Origin: Micrasema longulum
Taxonomy: Eukaryota > Arthropoda > Insecta > Trichoptera > Brachycentridae
Direction: 5' to 3'
NCBI GenBank assembly: GCA_022494885.1
Contig: JAGVSM010001697.1
Span: forward strand, 186,001-250,000
DNA: 64,000 nucleotides
Shown here: piece after piece, positions 1 to 12,535 of the stretch
How positions within the stretch are numbered: the stretch's first letter is position 1
How the letters are laid out: each line of letters starts with the position of its first letter
Program-made: the position numbers and the translations under genes
Notes under the pieces: generated by a model
What the model was told of the DNA's origin: nothing
The model's database searches: none
The model's input: only the letters and a program-made list of their open reading frames with translations

Positions 1-954
1 AAGTAACATGACGTTAAAGCACCGCGCCCAAGGCACAGTCATTGGTTTCGCTCATACTAATTTCTCTTTATATTTCTTACTCATAAAAAATGGCTTTATA
101 ACCAGATTGAAATTACACGATCAGTAGCGAAAACCGTTTAAATTACTTGTATAATCTAGTTAAGATGCCAAAGTTATTACGCAATTCTAAAAAAACAAAT
201 TACTTTTAGCGTTCTATGAATAAAAGCCCCAGCCTGGTTACACAAAGTTTTTTATATTTTTTTGGGGTTACTTCTTCCAATATTTTTAAACTATGTATAA
301 ACTAACTTAGCCAATTCAGTCTTTCATTTGTTCTACAATCATTTTGCAATCTTACTATTATATAACTTTTAACCGGAATGTGTAAAATGAAAGTGGACAC
401 CTAACGAAAGTTTTAGTGTAAGTTAAACTTGGGTTTCATAGGACAGCGGTGCCCGTATTTTAACTAGAGATGCAAGGCGGTAAAATTGCCGCGGTATTTT
501 ACGGGAATTTTACCAGATTTTGGTAAAATACGGTATTTTTTGGTAAGAAACGAATTTGTCGTACTTATTTTTATTTTTTAAAGATATTACAAACACGAGT
601 AGCTTTGTTTTAGGACACTTAACATGACTGCAAAAACCATGTTTAGATCCATCAGGTGGTTGTCGAGATTTATTAGAAGTATGGGACGTTCAAGGTCATT
701 CGGTATGTACTTTTTTCACTTTTTTTTATAAAAAGGGTTATTATGTTTTGAAACTTAACAGGATCGGTGGACATAGGGTCCTTGGTAAAATCTTAAGTTT
801 GTGACCTTGAACGACCATCGCTCGTTGCGATTTTGAAAAAATGGTGCTTGAAATCAGTTTTTTGTGTATAATTACGTCCCTGAAAGTTTTGTAGAAAAAA
901 AATATACGAAAGTCTGAGAAAATAATATTTACTTAAAAATCTTACTATTTTTTT
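1..954. other. AT-rich DNA, no gene recognised
   Basis: No open frame or splice-linked coding block is visible. Around 475-545 there is a short run of repeats of the type GGTAAAATACGG and its complement, giving weak inverted symmetry. Nothing else could be assigned. Confidence 0.5.
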
Positions 955-1605
955 TTTGTAGGATCAATACTTTCCATTCACCTCTTCCTTGCCATATTTG
1001 AACATCTATATTACTTCAATTCTTTCATCTGTTGATGTTTGTGAAGTTAAAGAGCTGAAACCTTAATTTATGTGGGTGAGATTCATCTAATTGAATTATT
1101 TCACTTACATACTAGGCAACGCCTAAATATTTTTTTTTTCAATTTCTATACTTTTTCATGGACCAGGTAGATTTATCAAAAATATTTTGAGTTTGTCTAA
1201 ATTTTTGTAGACAAGGACTGAATTTAACTCCCCGGGAGCTGTTAACATTAACATATTACAACTGAGATGACGAACATTTAAGAGAAGGTAAAATAGAAGT
1301 CTAGGCATCTACAGGGCTTATGACCTGTCATTGGCTGGTTTAAGTGGCCACTTTACACACTGTGTAACATTCACCATTCTGCCCATATTTGAACATCTAT
1401 ATTTCTTCAATTCTTTCATCTGTTGATGTTTGTGAAGTTAAAGAGCTGAAACCTTCATTTATGCGGGCGAGATTCATCTAATTGAATTTTTTCACCTAAT
1501 GTTCTTCATATCTGTTATTATATGTTAATGTTAACAGCTCCCCAGGGAGTTGAATCCAGTCCTTGTCTTAAAAAATTTGGACAAACTCAAAATATTGTTG
1601 ATTAA
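955..1605. mobile_element. Rep-A long-TIR MITE, best copy
   Basis: The unit at about 1181-1600 is bounded by inverted repeats of roughly 90 bp: the left end (AATATTTTGAGTTTGTC..., then CTCC-GGGAGCTGTTAACATTA) recurs as reverse complement at 1505-1600. The interior carries the signature segments CTTATGACCTGTCATTGGCT, CACTTTACACACTGTG and TTTGAACATCTATA, which recur across the window in both orientations. The stretch 955-1140 is a further partial copy of the interior next to it. It has no coding capacity, so it is probably a non-autonomous DNA element. The superfamily is not recognised and no clear target duplication was found. Confidence 0.6.
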
Positions 1606-1941
1606 TTTGTTATTATGAGTGCATAAGTAGGTGCGTAGGTGTATTTAAAATTAATACCGTGTTCATTTTCACAAACGGCATTTTAAATCTCGGAAATATT
1701 ATGTTTGTGCGACATCTGTGAATCACGGAGGAAAACATTTTCATTTGTTGTTTAGAATTTTCCCCAATATACAAAGTGCAATCACGATTTTGTAGCCTTA
1801 TTTTTTTAAATTTATTATAATCTGGAAATTCAGTAGTTTAAAAAAAATATGTATTTGTTTATAGACTATCAAACTTAGCCAATATATTGTTTTAATTGTG
1901 TATCGTATTATCAGCGCTATGATTTTGAAAAGTTTTATAAT

Positions 1942-2793
1942 TGAACGTAGTCACGCAGAAAGCAATCCAGCAGCCAGTCCACAATTTAAAAAAAATAAGA
2001 AATTGATAATATCGGATGCAGTAAGCTTAATTATACATTCTGCCTAAAACATCCAGGCTGCATTCATATAAAAAAACTGTAATCACCACCTTCTAAAAAT
2101 CGTGTGTTGATCACTAAAACGGTATTTCTCAATTTGCGGAAAACACCCACAGCACTAAATAAATCTTGCGGTATAAATGCTAATGGGAAGATTAATGACT
2201 CTAAAAATATAGTTCTCTTAGATAAATCAAAGTGAATTTAATTTAATTCATCGTTCGTAGTAAAAAAATACGTTTTATTACAGAATGTCAACTCACACAT
2301 TCAACGTTTAAATGATGAGTCATTTAATAGATCTGGCTGTTTTCTGCAAAATGTATATTTGAGGTTATGTGATCAGCCGGAATTAAAAAAATCACAAATA
2401 TTCCTTAAACACATAATGAAATAACTTTAAAATTTTATATAACAAATAAATTCAGTGATTCATTAATAGTAAGTACCCAATTATTAAAAAAATATAATTT
2501 ATTCAATACATAATGATACAACATACATAATAGCTTTACAAGGGGTGGCTGTCTCCTTAATGCACATCATTGGTTGTGTGGTCAGCCAGATTTAAAAATC
2601 ATTAAAACTGGTTAAATACATGATATTATTTTTAAAATTTAAAAAAAAAAACGACCGTATGCCTTATTTATCATTTGTTAAAGTAAAAAACATTCCAACG
2701 GTTGTGTAGATTCGATTATTCACTCTTTTCAGAAAAGTGCTTTTATCTAAGTTTCTCTTTTCTATGGCTGACAGCTTTCTGCATAACTGCATT
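1942..2793. mobile_element. Rep-B inverted-repeat element, copy 1
   Basis: This is an 850-bp block starting TGAACGTAGTCACGCAGAAAG and ending in the approximate reverse complement (CTTTCTGCATAACTGCATT). A second copy with matching ends and interior segments (CAGCCAGTCCACAATTT, CAATTTGC-GAAAACA, ATTCCAACGGTTG) lies at 12538-13393. No open frame is present, so it is a non-autonomous DNA transposon. The interior has drifted from the other copy, so it is not recent. Confidence 0.6.
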
Positions 2794-3334
2794 TAAATTG
2801 CTCCACAAGTGACGTCACGGGTTCTTGTTGCAGAGAAAACTCTCAGTAAAAGCTAATTGGTAGGTTAGTTTTCCGGAAACCGTTGCCGGTTTTTCTCTTT
2901 CACAACACTCTATCATTGGTTTATCGTAGTGAACTAAGGACATAACTGAGAGAAGTTCTTTTTTTTTCAAACCTTTTTTGAGAAACTTCGCCGAACAACT
3001 AAATGCTCTAAACTTTACCTTGCAAAAACATTTTTTGGATACAATTTACCAAATTGCTGAACTTCCTTATATATATTTTTGAGGATTACATGAGGCTGTT
3101 AAAATTTGCAATCCATTAAAAATAATATATAATGATTTGTGCCATCTAGGTTGTGGTATAGCGGGGTCCTAAATAATTTGCAAATTTTCCCGTTAGAGAA
3201 TCTTTTAATTTTTGTTATTTTGACCTTTTTTTATTAGAGGCTTTTCAGCAGGTGGGGAAAAAAATATGGAAATAAGTTACGAAAAATACTCCATAACATC
3301 CAGATCAGTCGAGAAAAAATCTTTCTTGGATTTT

Positions 3335-3430
3335 TTTTCTTGAAAACTGGCGGGGATCGAATCCGCGAAGCCAGTTTCACAGTTGGCCGTTTAACTAGCT
3401 GCTCCACGGCGCCTATCGAAACACTCATAG
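3335..3430 (-). repeat. tRNA-derived SINE head
   Basis: Read on the minus strand, this gives a tRNA-like block with a box-B-like GGATTCGATCCCCGCC and a box-A-like stretch near GTGGAGCAGCTAGTT. A related block in the same orientation lies at 56200-56285. It lacks a convincing acceptor stem, so I take it as a SINE head and not a tRNA gene. Confidence 0.45.
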
Positions 3431-3676
3431 CAACGCCCATTTTTTATTTGTCCCATGAACCTTCTATTTTAAATAAATATATAGATAAACACAATCAATC
3501 ATATTTGAAACTAAGTGCAACTTGTAATCAGTTTGGTACATTAAGTTATTTTTTAAATATAAAAAATGTATTAATTTACTCCCACAGCAGTAATTACATC
3601 AACACTTATTTGACCGTTAAATATAATGTAAATTAATTCATTATTTTTAGTCCTAAGATCATTTTTTCTTTTCTTA

Positions 3677-4610
3677 TGCAGGATGGCCGGAGTAGTGACG
3701 TCCTAAGTTAAAATGTAGGTGTCTCATATTGAGGAGTACCTGAATCACCCCCATGTATGTTCCGCGAATTTCCGTTGTTTTTGAGTTGTGAGTTTTTAAA
3801 CATTTTTGGCTGGATTGGTTGTTATTTTTTTTTCTAATTTCTCGAAGGTTTTTGTCAATTTTTTTTAGTTACTTATTTTCAATGTGTACTTTCACACATT
3901 AAATAATCAGCTTCATAACATTAATGGACGCTACAAAAGTTTTGATCTAAAGTGCAGAAGTTAAGTTCGAACGAGTCAGACTTGAACTTTCAACTTAAAA
4001 TTATAAATCTAAAAAGACCATTCCTTAATTTTACCTATTGTTTACTGCTACCCGTGTCGCCGTTTTATCTCTAACAGTTATTCTTTTCTTAGTTTACAAT
4101 CTTTCGATCAAGATTATCGTTAGGAATTTTTCACCTTAGTATCTTTGAAAGCTTATATCAGCGAAAAATAGCGTTTTACGTGCAACTTTTTTGGTATTTT
4201 TACAAAAACTTACAGACTAGCGCAGTTTTTAAAGTTACTCGAAATTGAGAAAATACCTCTTTAGGTTTTTAATTTTAAGTTGAAAGTTCAAATCTGACTT
4301 GTTTGACATTAAATTCTGCATTTTAGGTCAAAACTTTAGTGGTTTCTACTAATATAATGAAGATGATTATTTTATACGTGAAAGTACACATTGAAAAATA
4401 AGCAATAAAAAACAAATTTGAAAAAACCTTCAAAAATAAAAATATAAATTAAAAACCAATCCAGTCGAACATTTTCAAAAACTCATTAAAAATCATAACT
4501 TGAAAACTAAAGAAAATCGCAGAACATACATGGGGGTGATTCTGATACTTCTCAATATAATCAATCACCTACATTTACCCTTTGGACGTCACTTATTCGG
4601 AGACCCTGTA
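3677..4610. mobile_element. Foldback-type element with long inverted arms
   Basis: Two diverged arms of about 330 bp face each other: roughly 3677-4020 and 4255-4610. Paired landmarks are TGACGTCC near 3697 with GGACGTCA near 4584, CACCCCCATGTATGTT near 3747 with ACATACATGGGGGTG near 4525, and TCAATGTGTACTTTCAC near 3879 with its complement near 4380. The ends read TGCAGG...CCCTGTA and both are flanked by TA, as expected for Tc1/mariner-type insertion. No transposase is encoded. Confidence 0.65.
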
Positions 4611-4774
4611 TATTCAACATAATATTTTATGTTTTCGATGACAATATAAATCTCAAAAACAATATTGACAGTAAAAATTTTTTTTTTATCTTATTGGTTA
4701 GTTTATAAAATTGAGTAGCGAAAGGGTGGGATAAAGAAGATACTGGGCATACGGAAAATCTAAAAACACATAAA

Positions 4775-5000
4775 ACTAATGATAGATGAAATATTTATTT
4801 AAAAGGTGTTTTACACAAGTATATTTTAAACCCCATGCACTGGCACTTGAAGTGACTGATCATCTTTCCTTAATGAAATTAAAAAAAATATCAAGATACG
4901 CTGCAATTGACGTAACAGTAAAGTGCCTTATGCACCATTCGGTGCGAAAATTGAACGATTATGATGAAGCAAAATACAATAAGTTTTTGATTTTGACAAA
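4775..5000 (+). repeat. SINE-A body without the tRNA head
   Basis: This segment matches the downstream part of the SINE copies at 11120 and 11816: AAATATTTATTT-AAAGGTGTTTT, CTGATCATC and GTGCCTTATGCACC. The tRNA-like promoter head is absent, consistent with 5' truncation. The 72-codon open frame across it is incidental. Confidence 0.55.
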
Positions 5001-5394
5001 GTAATTGATTCTTACAGAATACAATATTTATAAATTGTTTTGATTTTATATCGCCGTACGAGTTTTTAATTTAAAAATTGACGATGAAAAATAAAATATA
5101 CCAATTTCTCCATACTTGTTTCCAAGCCGGTGTTGTTTGACGATTGGAGATTTTACAAAATAATTCAGTTTACCAGACGACGTGCGACAACAAAGATAGA
5201 CTGCAATCTTTTACGTCGAAAATTATAGATCCGTGTTTTGTTTTTGTTTTCACAAAGAGAACTGTTTTTACAAAGAGAATAGTTTTGATTTAAGGTAATT
5301 TATAAACAAATACGTTTATTTCTATTTTTATATATTTTTAACTTTTTAATCTTTTTTTTTTCTATTGAATATGTTCTGTAACTTGAATTATAAA

Positions 5395-5500
5395 AATAAA
5401 ACTTTTATTTTATTGGTTGGTTGGAAGAAATTGCCATTTGGCAATAAGCCCGCCAATGTACAAATAACATTATGTACAAAAAGTTAAATAAATAAAAAAA
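5395..5500 (+). repeat. 3' tail of a non-LTR retrotransposon
   Basis: The sequence GAAATTGCC-TTGGCAATAAGCCCGCC followed by a TAAATAAATAAA-type tail recurs with changes at about 25975-26050 and 40935-41025. A short 3'-UTR ending in a TAAA repeat is typical of 5'-truncated non-LTR elements. Confidence 0.5.
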
Positions 5501-5650
5501 CTGTATTTTTTGCGGTAAAGGTAATGTAGTAGATAAATCAAAAACCCTTTTTTTAATAAGCATGTGCCTGCATAGTATAAATTATTTTATAAAAAATACA
5601 ATATCTACAATTTTCTCGTGAAGGGTTGATCTCTATCGATTTTTAGATTA

Positions 5651-5670
5651 TGATAAAAAACGATATAAAA
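5651..5670 (+). promoter_or_regulatory. L1 core promoter: GATA-type site and TATA box
   Basis: TGATAA at 5651-5656 is followed by TATAAAA at 5664-5670, 40 bp before the L1 start codon at 5710. The same pair, in the same order and orientation relative to the gene, occurs at L2, L4 and L5. GATA factors are known regulators of insect midgut genes; binding here is inferred from motif only. Confidence 0.5.
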
Positions 5671-5709
5671 GAAACTTGTAGCAAATATTTTGTTATTACC
5701 GAAGACACA

Positions 5710-8700
5710 ATGAAAAACGTGATTGTTTTGTGTTTTCTTATCGCTGTAACTGTCGGTAAGGACCAATTTTCATTTTAAATACATAATCAATATTAATTAG
5801 GTGTGCAATCACGTAGACTGAAAAAAAAAATGCATGTAATATCAACAAAAATATACAGATATCGTTGCATTCTTGAATGGTACATAAAATAAATTTAGGA
5901 TTTAAATCTCGTAAAAATAATACCCTGCAGGTGAATTGTAAATGTTTATAGACTTAGATTGAAAATCCTTCAAATCACAATGAAAGCAGAGAAAAGTGGA
6001 CCGCGAAAATGAACGTGGTTACATGGCCAAACGTCAAACGTCAGTGTCAAAGTCAATCCGGGTGGAGTTTGTTTTGCACTTTCCAAGCTTTTCTTTAAAT
6101 ATATATTAGCGCCCATTGTGATTAAGCTACAAACTAAGTACAGTAAATGCAAATCCATTAGCGGGATTCTTGCTTTCATTCCTGTGTGGCTGTGATGTCA
6201 CACTAGTCTTAATACAATACAAGACTTGATACACCTCTCTTAGTTTTTCTTAATGATGAAGTTGTATTTTTTGTAATATTCAAATGGTCATTTTCACACC
6301 GAATTTGGAAACTTTAATTTGTGTTCTGGATTTTAATATCAAAAATATTTATTCTTGCTACGCAAAAAATTAATACAGCAATTAATCTGTATAAAAGAGA
6401 GCGCAAAGATAGAATTCATAATAAAGTAGACAAAGACGCTGTTTTGTGGCCGGTGTTTTATGTGAAACATATATTTAGTCGGATATTGACAATGATGGGA
6501 ACGTCATTATTTTTAATTTATTTTGCTTTAACACTGCTAAGTTATATGTTTTGTTTTATAAATTATGGAAAAGGAATTATGAAACAGAATGCTTCCATGT
6601 TTTTTTTTCAAATGTCTAAACTTTAGAATATTCCGTATTTTTCTTGTGGTAACACTATGTTACATCACCGTGCGCAAATGAATTATTTACCACAGTCTTT
6701 TAAGAGTTAAGCATCTTCCGATCAGCCAAAAACAGACGTATAATGTAATTTATACAAATAATGGACGAGTGATCCTTAAACCCACTAATTTGGAATAACC
6801 ACTTACCGGTTTCATCGCTCTCTTGATATTTGCGTGACCGGTATCATTATTATAAAATTAATTTTATTTATACAAAAAGAGTCGGTCCATATCATCCATG
6901 TCATCTATGTGAAAAATTCAAAATTACTCAATTTGTTTCAAATTAGTGATCAAAAACAACGCTTTTTTATTTTAATAAGAACAAAGGACTCATTGGGCGA
7001 AATATTTCAAATTTGTAGATTCAAGTATCACTCGTCTATTATTTGTATAATAAATTACCATAAACTGCCTTTCAAAACTTTTACTAAGAAACTTGAATGT
7101 TATAGACTAGTTGGACGAAGTTTTAAAGTTGTTTGTATAAGCGGTGATATGATTTTATCAAACCAAAAACACAGTTGAAGCCTACTCCATCAAAACAAAC
7201 ATAAAATAACTGTTTTCAAATCACATAAAAACTATCTTTCGTACGAATAGTTCAGTTTATTTTTTATTGTAAAGGTGTACCCAACCAGAAATTTTAATAA
7301 TTTTTTTGAAACCAACCGGAAATAATTGATTAAAAAAAAAATGTTTTACAAATTTTATCTTTTAACCCAAGAACTAAGCTCAATTTAAGAGGTAAAAACG
7401 ATCATAAATATAAACATGCAAAAAATACAAATTTTAAATATTTTTTTGATCGAATGAAACAGACATAAAAACAAACAAAAATATTTGTTTTAACATTGGT
7501 TGATTTTAAGACGAGTAAATAATATAATAAAGGTACCATCATAATGCATAACATACTGTTTGTAAAATATTTTTTTGTACATTGGTTTTTTTGTTGTGTT
7601 TTTTAACGATTGTAAACTCTCCTTACTAAGCCTTAATTTATATTTTCAATATTTTTAATGACCAACTTTTTCTTAAGCTTTTAGTGGAATATCTTTATAT
7701 TTAACGTGTACTCTTTTCAGCCTTCTCCCCTCCAAATGGCGAAGAAGACCATCCAAGATATCATTGGATACCTGACGGCAAGGGAGAAATGCACTATGTA
7801 GATCTTCTTGCTGAACCTTCGGAGCCATCAAGGTTCAATCCTGATGCTGATATTGTGTATCTTTTGTTTACGAGGTAAAACACTAGTTCTGAACGTAACA
7901 ACATATTTGAGAATGTATTTTTCTACCACTACGAGACTCCATTAGACGATTTATTAAAATTTAAATAACAATTGAGACATGAATTTAATTTATATTATAC
8001 ACAGTGTTTCAAGGCCAGACTGCGAAACTTCATCGTCATGGTAAAATTTAAAAAAAAGGTAAAAATGAAGGAAATCTTTTATTTCTGGGACAAGCATCCC
8101 TTTTACAAACCCTACCCTTCCCCTACAAAAAAATATGAGATTTAAAACGTATTTGACCAATGAAGCCATACGCACCAGACGCGGACACGAAAAGCGGTTG
8201 TGTAGGGGAGGGGTTGGGTTTATGGAAAGTATGCTTGTCCAACAAACTAAGAATTTTCTCGATTTTTAATTAAAAAAAAAAAAATGGAAAAACTTTATTT
8301 ATATCGTGAGGAATGCTCCTTTGAAGTTTCGCGGTCTGGTCCTTAAACACCGTGTTTATCATTAAAATTAAACTGCCCATTAAAAGACTTGATTTTAATA
8401 TTATTAACTGCATAATTTTCATATGGTTTCTTTTTTTTATTTTATTAAAAAAAAATCTTTACAAAATAAGTATAAACAAAAAATAAAATAATTTTGTCCA
8501 CCAAACTAAGCAATATTTAGTTTTATCTTTTAAATTCATTACCTTTATACTTTTAATAGAAGATATATTTTTAAAAAAAAGAATATGTTGCGGCGTTAAG
8601 TTATGCATGTGCATCATTTTTAGGAAAAATCCAACACAAGGGCAAATCATCAAGAGGGGAAATCTTCAAAGTCTCCAAGAATCTAACTTTGATGCTAAAA

Positions 8701-11700
8701 AACCAGTTAAGTTCACGATCCACGGGTGGACAGAAGACAAGGATTCTGGGACTAATATTGTTATTACTGATGGTAAGAATAAAACATACCAATGGCAAAA
8801 TTATGGAACAATAATTAATTTCAATCGTAAATTACGTAGTGTGTTATTGATTTGTATCTTTGAAATAAAAAAACCCTTTAATCCAAATATAAAAATATTT
8901 TTCATGCACATGGCACATTTTGATGATTTCTAATCTTCAAAAGTTTTATTTTAAGTTTTTTTAAAAACAAGAATTTTAGTCATGTGAACTTGTCAAATGA
9001 TTACATCTTACAAAACTTGATGTATTGACTGTTTTCAGCATTTTTGAAAGCTATGGATGTGAACATGATCACCGTGGACTGGTCTGCCGGATCTAAAACA
9101 GACTACTCAGAAGCAGCCAAGAATGTAGTTACTGCGGGAGCCAGCGTCGCAGGCTTCGTCGACTGGCTCAATACCCAAGGAGTTGCCTTCAGCAACGTCC
9201 ATCTGGTAGGACACAGTCTCGGTGGGCAGATGGTGGGCGTCGTAGGCAGGTCTTGCAAGAACGGGAAAGCGGAATATATCACATGTGAGTAAATTTAAAA
9301 TCGATCACACGACTGTGATAGCAACTTTTTTATCACCTTCCTTAATTTGGTGACAAACGCCGCCCTGGGTGGACGTGACGGGAACAGTTTGATCGTTTGT
9401 CATATATCCATCTCATCTCAGGCAACTGTTCCTGTGGGATGCTGATACAGTTGGGACTGTGTTTCTTTTCGTTCGGAAAGCACACTTTTGTCCTCCCCTT
9501 ACAGGGGTGCTATTCGGATCCTCTGCCTCTGATCACTCAGGGAGTTTTTCTTTATACAAGGCCGTTCTCTCACTGTAAATATCCATGTTTTTAATCGTCT
9601 TTGTTTTGTAATCTTTTTTGTCGACTTTGTTTGTTTTAATCGTCTTTGTTTGTATTGGTTATGTATACTATTTTACTATGTTTTAAGAAATTATTTTTGT
9701 ATGTGTTTATTTCTGTAAACTTTTTGTAAAAACATGTATTTTTTAATAAAAAACAACAAAGCATTGAGGGGATCCTGAGGGGTGGGGATGACGTATTGGC
9801 CTCTATCCACACATCTTTCTCCTCCCCTTTTAATCTGCATAGAGTTTATATTCCTAAGGAATATTTATAATAATTTTCCTGTATGCAAAGCTGACAAAGA
9901 GTCCTTGCTGACTATATAACAGCTGCGGGTGGATGGTGGGGTTAAGAATTCCCTTTAATATCCATCTCATTCTAACGCAATTAAAACCATATTTCACTCT
10001 CGTTCCTACTCATACGATACAAATGAATTCACGAAACGAATAAGTTACAGCATAAGGCTACAGATTAACGCAAGTCGATCTCGCTAAGCGAATCCCGTAA
10101 CATTTCGTCGTGGTCGTATTCGTAAAGTAACGACGGGTGAGCGAAAAATGCGACATTGACTTTCTTTCTTTCTTTGATGAAAATCACATGCGTCGTTGTT
10201 CTACGATAATAACGATTTGTTATATATGTATCGGTACATTGAGATATTGGAAGGCCCCTTTCAGATCAAACGTTTTTTCCAGAGTTTCAGTGATGGAAAA
10301 GTTAAGGGGGTTATTTGCTTTCTTTTCTGTTTGTCTGTCTTGTGGCTTAGTTGTCAAAGCGTTACAAACGTTTACTTCATGAGATTTCGGGTTTATTTTT
10401 CATCGGTATTGACACAAGATATTGTTTTTTTATTGAAGTGTAGTTTTTAGTGACCGACCGAAGCTTCAGTTTCAGTTTCGGCCAATTTCAGCCGCAATTT
10501 TCGTTTCGGCCAAAAATTGGCAGACTTATGAATTCGCCTTTGTGTAAAAAAAGATATTAAAATTCACTCTGATATATCAATGCAATGGTCTTTGAATGCT
10601 TTATTAAGTTAGTTTCACCCTACAATGCTCAATGTAAATGATCTGCTACATGCCGATAATCGGTGTATAAAAATGATTTCAAACATGTTTATTACTCGGC
10701 GACTAGTCTATTATACTGTATTTATGCTATTTATGCTATTATTTATGCCATCATCATCATAATTGGTTTTAAGAAGTTGCTACCGGGGTAAAATTTTTGG
10801 AAAAAATTTGAAACAAAAAGCCGCACTTATTCTGTCAAAAGCTTCATTCAAGATTCAGCTAAAGTTCAAAAGGTGATTTATTAGCTTTTTTTAAAAAAGA
10901 TTTTTTAAGACGGGTACGTCTTGAAACCGGTAGACATAGAAAAGTCGGTTAGTGGTTATATACTAATATTGAATAAAATTTACTTTATATTTTGATTTAA
11001 TAAGTTTAAATATGTGGTTTAATAAACATTTTCTGTATAGATTCTGCAAAATATAACAAGGATCATTGTCAAAACATCTGCTTTTTTTTCATTGTCAATT
11101 TGCTACTGTGTTAGTTGTCGGCCTTGTGGTGTAATGGTCAGCACGTTTGCCTACCAAGTAAGAGGTTTCAGGTTCGATTCCCGACATGGTTGATATGAAA
11201 TATTTATTTATAAAGGTGTTTTCACAACATAATATTTCATATTCCCTAGACTTGTACCTGAAGTCTAAGACTGATCATCCTATCTTCATGTAATAAAAAA
11301 TGACCAAGATACGCTGTGATTGGTGTGCTAATCCAGTGCCCTATGCACCCTTTGGTGCGGGAAGGGAATGATAAAAGATAATGATGACCGTGTTAGGTGT
11401 CTCAGGGCAGCAGTATTAGTGGGTGATTTTTTTCTGTTTCTAGCATTGGATCCCGCTTTCCCCGGCTGGACATCATCTTCAGCAAGAGTCAGGAAAACTG
11501 ATGGCAAATACGTCGAGGTTATCCACAGCTGCGTTGGTGTCATGGGAATGGTTGATGCTGTAGGGCACAACGACTTCTACCCCAATAGTGGAACGCCCCC
11601 GATGCCAGGGTGTGGTTCCGACGTGTTGTGTTCCCACGAGAGATCGAGGGAGTACTTCGCTAGCTCACTTGACAATCAGAAGTTTGTTGGAAAGCAATGT

Positions 11701-12494
11701 AAAACAGTGGCTGAAGCAACGGGGGGGGTAGAAAAATGCACAGGAGATAAAACATTATACATGGGAGGATCCAAAATTAAGGCCGAGTAAGTAAAACAAT
11801 CGTCAGTTTTAATAACGACGGCCTGTGGTGTAGTGGTCAGCGCATAAGCTTACCATGCAAGAGGTATCGGATTCGATTCCCAGCATGGGCGACATGAAAC
11901 ATTCATTTATAAAGGTGTTTTTACACGAGCATATTTCATAGCTGGACTGGCACCTGAAGCGTAAGACTGATCATCTAACCTTAATTTAATAATAAACGAA
12001 CAATATATGCTGCGATTAGTGTACCAATGCAGTGCCCTATGCACTGTTAGGTGCGGAATGAAAAAAATGTTGAATAATATAGATAATTACAGAGATTTGA
12101 TAAAAATCTTCTTACTTTTTTAAAGGTATCTCGTGTTACGTAGGGACTATTTTTAAATACATTCATATAAAACAAAGTATAACACTTATTAAAAACATTT
12201 CCAGAAGTTACTACAACTCCATTTGGGACTTAAATAATATTTATTAATTTTTTTATACGCCCTATTGGCTTTAACGTTTATTTGTAATTCATTTATGTGC
12301 AGCAGTCTAACATAAGTATGAAAATGAGTTGAAAATTTAAAATATCGCAAGAAAGACTAAAAGAAACAATTATAAGTTAAAATAAGGAAATATACCCACA
12401 CGGGTATATGGGTATATAGAAATATTGAATATATTAAATACATAAATACACGCACAAACATACAACCCTCTCTTATGCATACACACACACACAA

Positions 12495-12535
<41 letters not shown>

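Noticed and set aside
3340..3636. 98-codon open frame in AT-rich DNA
   Set aside because: It overlaps a tRNA-like SINE head and then runs through low-complexity sequence; no domain or splice context.
6321..6626. 101-codon plus-strand open frame
   Set aside because: It lies inside a Rep-C element and the frame is not kept in the other copies.
11127..11181. tRNA gene with good A and B boxes
   Set aside because: No paired acceptor stem, repeated elsewhere with the same non-tRNA body; it is a SINE.
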